From NCBI GenBank assembly GCA_017468465.1, contig JAFUIN010000001.1:78425-142424 (forward strand): a stretch of DNA of 64,000 nucleotides, in the 5' to 3' direction. Source of the stretch: Clostridia bacterium. GTDB lineage: Bacteria > Bacillota > Clostridia > UMGS1840. A model generated the notes under the pieces. The model had not been told where the DNA came from and ran no database searches. It saw only the letters and a program-made list of their open reading frames with translations. Position numbers and translations under genes: made by a program. This document shows, one piece after another, positions 1 to 10,100 of the stretch. Each line of letters begins with the position of its first letter. The stretch's first letter is position 1.

Positions 1-1
1 T

Positions 2-802
2 CACGGTCTTGTGGTTGCCGCAATGATGGGTGTAACCATTTGTTTTACCATTCCGGTAGCATTAAAAATGGTGGATCAGGCATATCATAAGGATATGTTA
101 AGCGGCATTTTATGCGGTGTTGCAACGATTCCATTAGGCTGTGTTGTTGGTGGCTTGGTGATGAAGTTGCCGATTTTGCAAATTGCTTTGAATTTGATTC
201 CTGTCATGATTGTAGCGGTTCTTACTTGTGTTGGCTTGGCACTGAATCCGGATTTATGCTGCCGGATTTTCGGCTTTATCGGAAAACTTGTAATGCTTGT
301 GATTACGGTAGGGTTGGGGGCAGGAATCTTTACACATATTACCGACATTGTGCTCATTCCCGGTATGGCACCTGTAACAGAAGGGTTTTCGGTAGTTTGT
401 GAAATTGCAATGATTTTAGCGGGCGTTTTTCCGTTGATTGCAACCCTGTCAAGACTCTTAAAAAAACCATTTTCCCGTCTGGGTGAAAAAATGGGAATGA
501 ATGAAGCGTCAGTTTTAGGACTTCTTTCCTCACTGGCAAACAGTATCCCCACTTTTACGCTGGTGGAAAAAATGAATTCCAAAGGTATTGTGGTAAATCT
601 TGCCTTTGCCACTTCTGCATCTTTTGTGCTTGGAGACCATCTGGCTTTTACCATGGCATACGACAGCAGTGCTGTATTGGGCATGATTGCCGGAAAACTT
701 GCCGGCGGTTTTTTTGCAGTTTTGTTAGCTTTTGTGTTATACAGAAAGCAAGATGTCGGCAAGGTAGAAAAAAATTGCAAAAAAGCAGTAGAGTTTCAAT
801 GA
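2..802 (+). CDS. eutH: EutH-like ethanolamine permease, 3' part
   Basis: The reading frame is open from the window edge (the frame starts at base 2), so the N-terminus is missing. About 266 residues are visible, with repeated hydrophobic segments and a short basic tail, as expected of a polytopic inner-membrane transporter. The small-residue-rich segments and the phrase FVLGDHLAFTMAYD match the EutH family as I know it; that family is linked to ethanolamine uptake for EutBC ammonia-lyase. No other eut gene is visible downstream, where ald has its own promoter, so the substrate is inferred from family likeness only. Confidence 0.8.
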   Translation, partial: HGLVVAAMMGVTICFTIPVALKMVDQAYHKDMLSGILCGVATIPLGCVVGGLVMKLPILQIALNLIPVMIVAVLTCVGLALNPDLCCRIFGFIGKLVMLVITVGLGAGIFTHITDIVLIPGMAPVTEGFSVVCEIAMILAGVFPLIATLSRLLKKPFSRLGEKMGMNEASVLGLLSSLANSIPTFTLVEKMNSKGIVVNLAFATSASFVLGDHLAFTMAYDSSAVLGMIAGKLAGGFFAVLLAFVLYRKQDVGKVEKNCKKAVEFQ

Positions 803-808
803 TTTTTC

Positions 809-837
809 TTGACAAATTGCAGTTTCAAATTTATAAT
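809..837 (+). promoter_or_regulatory. sigma-A promoter of ald
   Basis: TTGACA at 809-814 and TATAAT at 832-837 with a 17-nt spacer: a perfect vegetative consensus 41 nt before the ald start. It separates ald from the permease upstream. Confidence 0.85.
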
Positions 838-877
838 ATAAGAGAATATACGCTTATTTAAGAAAGGGTGATTAACG

Positions 878-1990
878 ATGGTAATTGGTACCACAAAAGA
901 AATTAAAAATCATGAATATCGTGTAGGGCTTATTCCTGATAATGTCGAAGTATTAGTGAAAGACGGTCATACCGTTTATGTTGAAACAAATGCCGGTGCA
1001 GGCGTCGGTTTTACAGACGAAATGTATGAAGCCGCCGGTGCCGTCATCTTAAAAACCCCTGCTGAAGTTTTTGAAAAATCGGATATGATTATTAAGGTGA
1101 AAGAGCCGGAAGAATGTGAATATCCTTATTTAAGAGAAAATCAGATTTTATATACATATTTGCACATTGCGCCCAATCCTTCTTTGGGGGAAGCGCTGCT
1201 TAAAAGCGGCGTGAAGGCAGTTGCATATGAAACCATTACTGACCAGGAGGGCAACCTTCCTTGTCTTCGTCCCATGAGTCAGATTGCCGGCAGATTGAGC
1301 ATTCAGGAAGGTGCAAAATATCTGGAAAAATCATTTGGCGGACGTGGCATTCTTTTGGGTGGCGTTCCCGGCGTGGAACGTGGTAAAATTGCAATTATCG
1401 GTGGAGGTATTGCAGGCACTTACGCTGCAAAAGCGGCAGTAGGAAGTGATGCGCAGGTTACGCTTTTAGACATCAACTTAAACCGTCTTTCTTATCTGGA
1501 AGATGTGTTTGGTGCTTCTGTTACCACCCTCTACAGCTCCGAAGCAAATATCAGAAAAGTATTGCAGGAAGCAGATTTGGTTATCGGCTCTGTGCTGATT
1601 CCCGGTGGAAAAACACCTAAGCTTGTTCGGAAAGAGCATCTGAAACTGATGAAAAAAGGAGCGGTGATTGTAGACATTGCCATTGACCAGGGCGGCTGCT
1701 GTGAAACCTCACGTACCACCACACATGATGACCCGGTATTTATTGAAGAGGGCGTTGTGCATTACTGTGTAGGTAATATGCCCGGTGCTGTTCCTTATAC
1801 CTCCACTATGGCACTTTCCAATGCGACATTCCCATATGCAAGAAAAATTGCAAATATGGGTCTGGAAGCGGCAATCAAAAAAGATCCGGGCTTGTTAAAC
1901 GGTGTGAATATGTATCAGCATCAATGCACCAACAAGAATGTTGCCAAGAGCCTTGGTTACGACTACGTGGATTTGAAAAAATTGATTTAG
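878..1990 (+). CDS. ald: alanine dehydrogenase
   Basis: This 370-residue protein has the normal length of Ald, which interconverts L-alanine and pyruvate plus ammonia with NAD in the cytoplasm. The N-terminal half carries KVKEP (the substrate-binding lysine of the family) and YLHIAP (the catalytic histidine region). The Rossmann motif IIGGGIAGTYAA lies near residue 175. AAAGGGTGA precedes the ATG. The gene has its own consensus promoter and is followed by a strong terminator, so it is monocistronic. In fermentative or spore-forming Firmicutes it serves alanine catabolism. Confidence 0.97.
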   Translation: MVIGTTKEIKNHEYRVGLIPDNVEVLVKDGHTVYVETNAGAGVGFTDEMYEAAGAVILKTPAEVFEKSDMIIKVKEPEECEYPYLRENQILYTYLHIAPNPSLGEALLKSGVKAVAYETITDQEGNLPCLRPMSQIAGRLSIQEGAKYLEKSFGGRGILLGGVPGVERGKIAIIGGGIAGTYAAKAAVGSDAQVTLLDINLNRLSYLEDVFGASVTTLYSSEANIRKVLQEADLVIGSVLIPGGKTPKLVRKEHLKLMKKGAVIVDIAIDQGGCCETSRTTTHDDPVFIEEGVVHYCVGNMPGAVPYTSTMALSNATFPYARKIANMGLEAAIKKDPGLLNGVNMYQHQCTNKNVAKSLGYDYVDLKKLI

Positions 1991-1998
1991 TCTGATAG

Positions 1999-2036
1999 AA
2001 AAACGGCAATTCCTTTTGGGTGTTGCCGTTTTTTTC
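1999..2036 (+). terminator. rho-independent terminator after ald
   Basis: Stem AAAAACGGCAA / TTGCCGTTTTT followed by a T-run, directly after the ald stop. Confidence 0.9.
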
Positions 2037-2076
2037 ATCATAAAAGTGGAAAACACGGAAGAAAAAAGGAGACAGC

Positions 2077-2631
2077 ATGCAAACGATTTCATTTATTTTA
2101 AGCACCGTGGGGTTGCTTGTTTTAATCGTGGCATCCCTGATGAAAGGGGAAACGATTAAAAAAACACTCTGTTTTGTGCTGCTGGGGAATTTTTTGGTGG
2201 CAACCAGCTATCTGTTTACCGACATCGGCGTGAACGGAGCAATTTCCAGCTATATCGGGTGCGTCCAGGCAACCATCAATTTATGCTTTGAAGCAAAGAA
2301 AAAGCCAATTCCCGTCTGGTTGATGGTGATTTACGGATTATCCTTTGTGGTTGCAAATATTGCGGTGTTAAGTGCACTGGTGGGAATCATTGCCATGCTT
2401 GCAGCATTGTGCTTTGTGGGCTGCGTTTCTGCGAAAAACGGCAAAATTTACCGAATCTGGCAGGCGGCTAACAATCTGCTTTGGATTTTGTATGATATTT
2501 TATCCGGTTCCTATGGTCCGTTATTTACACATACTGTTTTATGCTTGTTTACCATTACAGGCATCTTGATCAACGATTTGAAGAAAACGAAAAAGGCAGT
2601 GACACATTTTCAAGAAAGGAAGCCGCAATGA
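2077..2631 (+). CDS. YgjV-like inner membrane protein
   Basis: The product has 184 residues and about six hydrophobic segments. The pattern (short helices, early LGNFLVATSYL, a later NAANNLLW-like WQAANNLLWIL, a charged C-terminus) resembles the YgjV-type small membrane protein family, whose function is not established. GAAAAAAGGAGACAGC precedes the ATG. The stop overlaps the start of the next gene (ATGA), so the two are probably translationally coupled. Family assignment is from memory of the motif pattern and is moderate. Confidence 0.75.
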   Translation: MQTISFILSTVGLLVLIVASLMKGETIKKTLCFVLLGNFLVATSYLFTDIGVNGAISSYIGCVQATINLCFEAKKKPIPVWLMVIYGLSFVVANIAVLSALVGIIAMLAALCFVGCVSAKNGKIYRIWQAANNLLWILYDILSGSYGPLFTHTVLCLFTITGILINDLKKTKKAVTHFQERKPQ

Positions 2632-3329
2632 AACTGTATATTATTCGCCATGGCGACCCCGATTACTCTATCGATTCGCTTACTGAAAAAGGATGGAGAG
2701 AAGCAGAATTGCTTTCGGAAAGAATGAAAAATATTCCCATTGACGATTTTTACTGTTCGCCGTTGGGACGTGCACAGGACACGCTGAAGCCAACCTTAAA
2801 AAAGCTTGGTAAAGAAGCAGAAACACTGGATTGGCTGCGGGAATTTGAAGGGAGAGTGGAGTCTCCGTTTAGCGGAAAATCCAGAGTGAGCTGGGACATT
2901 CCGCCATCTCGATGGTGTAACGATATGGAATATTACACCTTGAATGGTTGGCACACTCCCCAATGGCTTTCCCAAAGTACAGCGATGGAGCATTACCCCA
3001 AAGTGACAAAAGGGATTGATGAATTGCTTCTTCGCTACGGTTGGAAACGGGACGGCATGGCGTATTACGGCGGGGAAGACAAATCCATCGCCTTGTTCTG
3101 TCATTTTGGATTGGGAATCACGGTGATGGCATATCTTTTGGGGATTTCTCCTGTAGTGGCGCAAAACAATTTCTTTTTGGCACCTACCTCCGTCACGACG
3201 TTGGTAACCGAAACCGATGCAACGGGCTGTTCTCATTTTCGTGCAACGGGAGTGGGAGATATTTCTCATTTATATGTAGGAAACGAGCCTATGTCGGAAT
3301 CCGGCTTGTATCCGAATTTTGAAAAATAA
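2628..3329 (+). CDS. histidine phosphatase family protein
   Basis: The product is 233 residues from the ATG at 2628; the in-frame upstream extension lies inside the previous gene and lacks a ribosome site. The N-terminus has IIRHGDPDY, the phosphohistidine RHG motif of the phosphoglycerate-mutase-like superfamily. YCSPLGRAQDT supplies the conserved arginine, and CHFGLGI supplies the second catalytic histidine. AAGGAAGCC precedes the start. It overlaps the upstream membrane protein by 4 nt. The substrate cannot be told from sequence; sugar phosphates or nucleotides are typical for the family. Confidence 0.9.
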   Translation: MKLYIIRHGDPDYSIDSLTEKGWREAELLSERMKNIPIDDFYCSPLGRAQDTLKPTLKKLGKEAETLDWLREFEGRVESPFSGKSRVSWDIPPSRWCNDMEYYTLNGWHTPQWLSQSTAMEHYPKVTKGIDELLLRYGWKRDGMAYYGGEDKSIALFCHFGLGITVMAYLLGISPVVAQNNFFLAPTSVTTLVTETDATGCSHFRATGVGDISHLYVGNEPMSESGLYPNFEK

Positions 3330-3372
3330 TCATAGCGACACATATGAAATCAATACTATGAGGTGATTTGTT

Positions 3373-4254
3373 ATGCAGAAACAGTTATCGAAAGAAGCAC
3401 TCCAAATTGTGAAAAAAATGCAGCAAAACGAATTGACAGAAAGTGTTATTTATGAAGAAATTGCGCGTTTTGCAAAAGGAAAGGACAATCAGGAAACATT
3501 ATTACGGCTTGCAAAAGAAGAAAAAGCTCACTATGAAATCTGGAAGAAATATACCGGAATCCAAATGAAACCCCAGAAAAGCAAAATTACCCGTTATAAA
3601 TGGATTGCCCGGATTTTTGGGTTTACCTTTGCTGTAAAGTTGATGGAAAAAGGAGAAGCAGGCGCCCAGCAAGAATATGAGCTGCTTACCCATGAGGTAG
3701 AAGAAAGTGTTATGATTCGCCAACAGGAAGAAGAACACGAGCAGGCACTTTTGTCTATGCTGGACGAGGAAAGTTTGCAGTATGTGGGCAGCATGGTCTT
3801 GGGAATGAACGATGCCCTTGTGGAATTGACCGGCTCCCTGGCGGGATTTACCTTTGCAATGCAAAACACACGGCTGATTGCACTGTCCGGACTCATTATG
3901 GGGATTTCCGCAACCTTTTCCATGGCATCCAGCGAATTTTTAGCGGCAAAAAGCGAAGGCAGAACAGATGCCATGAAATCCTGCACTTATACCGGTGTTG
4001 CCTACCTTATTACCGTGGCTTTGCTCATCTTGCCTTATCTTCTTTTAGATAACAGTCAATATTTAACCGCTCTTTTCTGCATGCTTGGCGTTGTGGTATT
4101 GATTATTGCAGGGTTTACCTATTATATTTCTGTTGCCAAGGATGAAAAATTCAAGCCGCGTTTCTGGGAAATGACGTGCATCAGTGTTGGTGTTGCGGTG
4201 ATTTCCTTTGTGGTTGGATTATTGGCAAAGCATTTTTTGGGTGTTGATTTATAA
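3373..4254 (+). CDS. ferritin-like/VIT1-CCC1 fusion, probable Fe/Mn transporter
   Basis: This 293-residue protein has two parts. Residues 1-130 form a helical ferritin/rubrerythrin-like domain with paired glutamates and histidines (YEEIARFAKG, KEEKAHYEIW, EEEHEQALL). Residues 140-293 form a VIT1/CCC1-type membrane domain starting at VLGMNDALVELTGSLAGF with about five helices. In this family the cytosolic diiron-type domain binds metal and the membrane part moves Fe2+ or Mn2+. The start at 3373 follows GAGGTGATTTGTT. It is followed 18 nt later by a hydroxyacid dehydrogenase. Confidence 0.88.
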   Translation: MQKQLSKEALQIVKKMQQNELTESVIYEEIARFAKGKDNQETLLRLAKEEKAHYEIWKKYTGIQMKPQKSKITRYKWIARIFGFTFAVKLMEKGEAGAQQEYELLTHEVEESVMIRQQEEEHEQALLSMLDEESLQYVGSMVLGMNDALVELTGSLAGFTFAMQNTRLIALSGLIMGISATFSMASSEFLAAKSEGRTDAMKSCTYTGVAYLITVALLILPYLLLDNSQYLTALFCMLGVVVLIIAGFTYYISVAKDEKFKPRFWEMTCISVGVAVISFVVGLLAKHFLGVDL

Positions 4255-4272
4255 AAAAGGAGTTGGCATGTT

Positions 4273-5220
4273 ATGAAAATATCGGTGTTGGATGTAAAAA
4301 CCTTGGGAAATGATTTGGATTTTTCCGGGATTCACAAGCTGGGAGAAGTAACGGTTTATGACCTTACCACACAAGAACAGGTGATAGACCGTATCAAAGA
4401 TGCAGAAGTGCTCATCTTAAATAAAGTAAAACTGAATCAGGAAAATCTTCCTTATGCAAAAAAATTGAAGCTCATTTGTATTACTGCTACCGGTTTTGAT
4501 AATGTGAATATTGATTATTGTAAAGCGCATGGCATTGCTGTGTGCAATGTAGTGGGCTATTCCACCGACAGCGTAGTACAGTTGACTGTTTCTATGGCAT
4601 TTTCCCTGGCAACCAATCTGCTGTCTTACGACAGATATGTAAAATCGGGGGATTACACCGAAAGCGGCATTTTCAATCGTGTGGAACCGGTATTTCGGGA
4701 ACTATCTGCATTGACCTGGGGTGTTATCGGACTCGGCACCATCGGTACCAAGGTTGCCCGCATTGCCAACACGATGGGGTGCAGGGTTCTTGCATATAAA
4801 AGGACTCCGGTGAAAGAATTTCAATGTGTGGATTTAGATACCTTATGCCGTGAAAGCGATATTATCACGGTGCATACCCCCTTAAATGACGGAACCTTCC
4901 GACTTATCAATCGGGAACAGCTCGCCAAAATGAAGGAGTCTGCCATTTTAATCAATGTGGCAAGGGGTGCCGTGTTTGATGAAGAGGCTGTGACCGAGGC
5001 TGTATTAAACGGAAAATTAGGAGGCCTGGGTGTAGATGTGTATTCCACCGAGCCGATGCAGCAGGACAGCCCCTATCAGAAGCTTCTGGGTCGTGACAAT
5101 GTGTTGTTTACTCCTCATATGGCTTGGGGGGCATACGATGCACGCCAAAGATGTATCAACGAAATTGAAGAAAACATCAAAAGCTTTTTGTCAGGCGGTG
5201 TAAGAAGCCGTGTTGTATAA
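4273..5220 (+). CDS. D-2-hydroxyacid dehydrogenase, NAD-dependent
   Basis: This 315-residue protein has the usual D-2-hydroxyacid dehydrogenase layout. The substrate half carries ITATGFDNVNIDYC. The NAD-binding domain has GVIGLGTIGTKVARIA. The catalytic arginine is in NVARGAVFDE, a conserved glutamate follows, and the catalytic histidine is in FTPHMAWGA. The family includes glycerate, lactate and phosphoglycerate dehydrogenases; the lack of an ACT domain argues against SerA. AAAAAGGAGTTGGCATGTT precedes the ATG. It lies between the metal transporter and an S-layer-type protein with short gaps. Confidence 0.93.
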   Translation: MKISVLDVKTLGNDLDFSGIHKLGEVTVYDLTTQEQVIDRIKDAEVLILNKVKLNQENLPYAKKLKLICITATGFDNVNIDYCKAHGIAVCNVVGYSTDSVVQLTVSMAFSLATNLLSYDRYVKSGDYTESGIFNRVEPVFRELSALTWGVIGLGTIGTKVARIANTMGCRVLAYKRTPVKEFQCVDLDTLCRESDIITVHTPLNDGTFRLINREQLAKMKESAILINVARGAVFDEEAVTEAVLNGKLGGLGVDVYSTEPMQQDSPYQKLLGRDNVLFTPHMAWGAYDARQRCINEIEENIKSFLSGGVRSRVV

Positions 5221-5241
5221 CGAAGAAACGGAGGGGCTTAC

Positions 5242-6942
5242 ATGAAAAAAATATTGTTATTGATGCTTTGCTTTTGTATGCTGCTTGGGGTTACGGTTCA
5301 TGCAGAAATGGAAATGTGTGAAGGCGTTCCCAAGCCGGAACGGTTTGTTCGCCTGAAAATTCCGTTCCCCGATGAATTAAAAGATAACGATTCCTGGCGT
5401 ACTGTGGCAAGATATCAGGATTCCAAACAGGCAATCCCGTTGTCGGATTGCTTTGACGGTTCTGTTTATGCCATTGTACCTTATGAACATAAAGACAGAG
5501 CCATCGAAGCTTTTGTGCCGGATAAAATTCCGTTTACCGATGTTGATACCTCTGCCTATGAATTTTATGTTATGGACAATTTATCCCGTGTGGGAATTAT
5601 TCTGGGAAATGAAAAAGGAGAAGCCTTACCCTTTGCCAACGTAACCCGTGCAGAAGCGGTTGCAATGGTGATGCGCTTTTTAGGACTTTCTCCTGCGGTG
5701 AATGTGCAGCTTCCTTTTGCGGATGTTTCCCGCAGCGATTGGTTTTACGGAAATGTGGGTGCTCTTTATCAATCAGGCATTGTGAAGGGCGATTCTGACA
5801 CCACCTTTTCACCCCATAGAAATGTCACCAGAGAGGAAATCACGGTCATGACAGTCAGAGCCTTGCAGTATGCGGATTTGCGTTGTCCGTTCCGCAGAGA
5901 AGAAAATATTGCAGATTTGGATAGCGTGTCCGATTGGGCAAAGGCTGCCTATGAATACATCGGCGTAAATTATGTGTCTGACGCGGAGGGCGAAAATACC
6001 GACCGTCCTTACAGAGTGCTTTCTCCCAAAAAAGCTGCTACCCGCTATGACATTGCATATATGTTGGACTGCACCCTGAAAAACTGTCAGCTGTTTGCCA
6101 CCGATTTGGCAGTGGCTTATGGCTTTGATCAAGCAATGCCTGTGATTGACGGCTCCACCTCTACCTATCCTTTCACTGAACAGGTATACAGAGCTTTGTT
6201 TGTAAACGGTAACACGCATCCGCTATATCCAAAAAAGCATTCCAAGAGTCATGCTTCTTATGAACGGTTAATCAATGGGGAAGTGGATATGCTTTTTGCA
6301 TCGGTTTATCCTGCCAGTGACATTTTAGCATTGGCAGCAGAAAAAGGCGTGGAATTAGAGCTGATTCCCATTGCATATGATGCGATGATTTTCTTTACCA
6401 ATCCTGAAAATGCGGTCGAGGGGCTGACCAAGCAGCAAATTACCGATATCTATGTAAACAATCAATATGAGACCTGGAAAGATTTGGGTGGAGACGAGTT
6501 TACCTTGTATCCCTATTGCAGAAATAACGATTCCGGCAGTCACGCGCAAATGGAAAAACATTTCTTAAACGGCAACCAGATTCATCCGGACATCCAGTCG
6601 GAAACCATTTCCACGACAATGTCTAACATTTTAACCGATGTGATGGCTGTTCCCAATCGGGATGCGAAGGGATATGGACTTGGCTACAGCATTTATTATT
6701 ATTTTCATAATATGGATTTATTTTACGACACAAAATCCAATCTGAAGCTGCTTTCCATTGATGGAGTATATCCCACCGACGAGACCATCGCTGACGGAAC
6801 TTATCCGCTTTCCAACAATACTTATGTGGTGCTTCTGAAGGACACTCCGAAGGACCATCCTGCACGGAAAATGGCAGAATTTATGGTAAGTGAAGCGGGG
6901 CAGGAATGTGTGGAGCTTGCCGGATATGGTAAATTACGCTAA
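5242..6942 (+). CDS. SLH-domain protein fused to a PstS-like binding domain
   Basis: The 566-residue product has a signal peptide (MKKILLLMLCFCMLLGVTVHA, cleavage near residue 21) and SLH repeats at about 95-250 (PFADVSRSDWFYGNVGALYQ, the start of a TRAEAV-type repeat, and FSPHRNVTREE). The C-terminal part, about 300-566, resembles a periplasmic phosphate-binding protein: IDGSTSTYPF, LIPIAYDAMIFFTNP, LTKQQITDIY and YCRNNDSGS. It is probably a wall-anchored solute-binding protein. ACGGAGGGGCTTAC precedes the ATG. No transporter genes sit next to it. Confidence 0.88.
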   Translation: MKKILLLMLCFCMLLGVTVHAEMEMCEGVPKPERFVRLKIPFPDELKDNDSWRTVARYQDSKQAIPLSDCFDGSVYAIVPYEHKDRAIEAFVPDKIPFTDVDTSAYEFYVMDNLSRVGIILGNEKGEALPFANVTRAEAVAMVMRFLGLSPAVNVQLPFADVSRSDWFYGNVGALYQSGIVKGDSDTTFSPHRNVTREEITVMTVRALQYADLRCPFRREENIADLDSVSDWAKAAYEYIGVNYVSDAEGENTDRPYRVLSPKKAATRYDIAYMLDCTLKNCQLFATDLAVAYGFDQAMPVIDGSTSTYPFTEQVYRALFVNGNTHPLYPKKHSKSHASYERLINGEVDMLFASVYPASDILALAAEKGVELELIPIAYDAMIFFTNPENAVEGLTKQQITDIYVNNQYETWKDLGGDEFTLYPYCRNNDSGSHAQMEKHFLNGNQIHPDIQSETISTTMSNILTDVMAVPNRDAKGYGLGYSIYYYFHNMDLFYDTKSNLKLLSIDGVYPTDETIADGTYPLSNNTYVVLLKDTPKDHPARKMAEFMVSEAGQECVELAGYGKLR

Positions 6943-6978
6943 AATTCACTTTATTCTAAGGAAAAAAATTGTTTTCTA

Positions 6979-7007
6979 TTGACAAATTATTGAGAAAGTG
7001 ATATCAT
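6979..7007 (+). promoter_or_regulatory. promoter of nifJ
   Basis: TTGACA (6979-6984) and TATCAT (7002-7007) with a 17-nt spacer. The transcript would have a leader of about 130 nt before the nifJ ATG at 7147; I see no known riboswitch in it. Confidence 0.75.
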
Positions 7008-7146
7008 ATTCTGTGGTGCAATGTGGCACTATATTACACGATTAAAAAATATCAAATAGATTTTTGTGTCGGTTTTTCCATTGGGAACAGGCAAGTTTTC
7101 ATAGGGATTTTCCGTGCAAAAACCAACAAAGGAGACAAGTTACACT

Positions 7147-10100
7147 ATGGCAAAAAAAATGATGACCATGGACGGTAACCAAGCAGCTGCATACGCATCC
7201 TATGCGTTTACAGAAGTTGCCGGTATTTATCCTATCACACCGTCCTCCCCCATGGCAGAAAATGTTGACCAGTGGTCTGCAAAAGGTCAGAAAAACATTT
7301 TCGGAAACGAAGTAAAAGTTGTAGAACTCCAGTCTGAAGCAGGTGCTGCAGGTACCGTTCACGGTTCCTTGCAGGCTGGTGCATTAACCACCACCTATAC
7401 CGCTTCTCAGGGTCTTCTTCTGATGATTCCCAATATGTATAAAATCGCTGGGGAACTGTTGCCTTGCGTATTCCACGTTTCTGCAAGAGCATTGGCTTCT
7501 CATGCGCTTTCTATCTTTGGCGACCATTCCGACGTTATGGCTTGCCGTCAGACCGGCTTTGCAATGCTGGCTGCAAACAGCGTTCAGGAAGTTATGGATC
7601 TGGGTTGTGTTGCACATTTAACTACCATTAAATCCAGAGTTCCGTTCCTGCATTTCTTCGATGGTTTCAGAACTTCTCACGAAATTCAGAAAATTGAAGT
7701 AATCGACTACGAAGATTTGAAAAACTTAACCGATCTGGATGCTGTGAAAGCGTTCAAAGAAAGAAGCTTAAATCCGGATGCTCCCGTTCTCCGCGGTACT
7801 GCACAGAATCCGGATATCTTCTTCCAGGCAAGAGAAGCTTGTAACGGTTACTACGATGCAGTTCCTGAAATCTGCCAGAATTATATGAAAGAAATTTCCA
7901 AATTAACCGGCAGAAATTATGACTTATTCAATTACTACGGTGCAGCTGATGCAGAAAGAATCATCATTGCAATGGGTTCTGTTTGTGATGCAGCGGAAGA
8001 AGTTATCGACTATTTAACCCAAAAAGGCGAAAAAGTCGGTATGTTGAAAGTGCGTCTGTATCGTCCTTTCTCTGTAAAACATTTCTTAGGTGCAATTCCG
8101 AAAACTGTTAAGAAAATTGCAGTATTAGACAGAACCAAAGAACCCGGTTCTCTGGGTGAACCCTTATATCTGGATGTTTGCGCTGCATACTCTGGTGTTG
8201 AAAACAAACCCGTAATCGTTGGCGGAAGATATGGTCTCGGTTCCAAAGACACTTATCCCGAACAGATTATTGCTGTTTTAGATAACTTAAACGAAACCGA
8301 ACCCAAAAACAACTTCACCATCGGTATCAACGATGACGTGACTCATCTGTCTCTTGCTGATGCAGCTCCCGTTGATGTTGCTCCGGAAGGCACTATCAGC
8401 TGTAAATTCTGGGGTCTGGGTGCTGACGGTACTGTTGGTGCAAACAAAAACTCCATCAAAATCATTGGTGACCATACCGATATGTATGCACAGGCATACT
8501 TCTCTTACGACTCTAAAAAATCCGGTGGTATCACCGTTTCTCACTTAAGATTCGGTCATACTCCCATTCGTTCCACTTACCTGATCAAGAAAGCTGACTT
8601 CTTGGCTTGTCACAAAGCTTCTTACATCAATCAGTACGATATGCTGGCAGATGTTAAAGAAAACGGTACTTTCTTGTTGAACACTCATTGGACCGATGAA
8701 GAAATTATGGCAAATCTGCCCGCTAATGTGAAGAGACACTTAGCACAGAAGAAGATTAAATTCTACGTTATCGACGCTGTTTCTTTGGCAAAAGAAATCG
8801 GCTTGGGCGGCAGAATCAACACCATCATGCAGGCTGGCTTCTTCAAATTGGCAAATGTTATGAACATTGACGATGCTGTAAAATATATGAAGGAAGCAAT
8901 CAAAAAATCCTACGGCAAAAAAGGTGACGATATCGTTAACATGAACAACGCTGCAGTTGATGCAGGGGTAGAAAAAGTTAGAGAAATCGTTGTTCCTGCT
9001 GATTGGGCAAATGCAGTAGATGCTGATAAAGCAACCAAAGAAAACAACGCGCCTGCATTTGTTAAGAATGTTGTGGAAGTGATCAATAACCAGGAAGGTG
9101 ACAAATTACCCGTTTCTGCATTCAAAGGCATTGAAGACGGTACCTTCCCCCAGGGTACTTCCAAATATGAAAAACGCGGTATTGCAGTGGATGTTCCCCA
9201 GTGGATTCCTGAAAACTGTATCCAGTGTAACCAGTGTTCCTATGTTTGTCCTCATGCAGCAATCAGACCGTTCTTGCTGACTGCAGAAGAAAAAGCAAAC
9301 GCTCCGGAAGGATTTGTTACCAAAAAAGGCTTGAAACCTTACGATAACTACGAATTCAAAATCCAGGTTACCACTTTAGACTGTACCGGTTGCGGCGTTT
9401 GTGCTAAGACTTGTCCGGCAAAAGAAAAAGCACTGGTGATGAAACCCTTGGAAACTCAGGTTCAAGTGGAAGTTCCCAACTGGGAATATGCAATTTCCTT
9501 ACCGGAAAAGAAAAACCCCATGAACAAAGACACCGTAAAAGGTTCTCAGTTCGAAGTGCCTTATCTGGAATTTTCCGGCGCTTGTGCAGGCTGTGGTGAA
9601 ACTCCCTATGCAAAACTGATGACTCAGTTATACGGCGACAGAATGATGATTGCCAATGCTACCGGTTGTTCCTCCATCTGGGCAGGTTCTGCTCCGGCTA
9701 TGCCGTACACCACCAACCAGAAGGGTCAGGGTCCGGCTTGGGCAAACTCTCTGTTTGAAGATAACGCAGAATTTGGTTTTGGTATGTATACCGCTTGCGA
9801 AACTGCAAGAGCTGCTATCTTGGAAAAAGTAAAAGATGTAATCGAAAATGCAAAAGATGAAGCTGTAAAAGCAGCTGCAACTGCTTGGGTAGAAGGCTTT
9901 GACGATGGTGAAAACACCAGAGCATTGTCCGACGCTTTGGTTGCTGCTTTGGAAGCTTGCGATTGCGATTGCGACAACAAAAAATATATTTTGGAAAACA
10001 AACGTGACCTGATTAAGAGATCTCAGTGGATTTTAGGTGGTGACGGTTGGGCATACGATATCGGCTTTGGCGGCTTAGACCACGTGTTAGCTTCCGGCAA

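Noticed and set aside
85-780. 231-codon frame opposite the EutH-like gene
   Set aside because: It is antisense to a clear membrane protein, with no ribosome site and unlikely composition.
5597-5812. minus-strand frame inside the SLH protein gene
   Set aside because: Shadow of the SLH coding sequence with no start signal.
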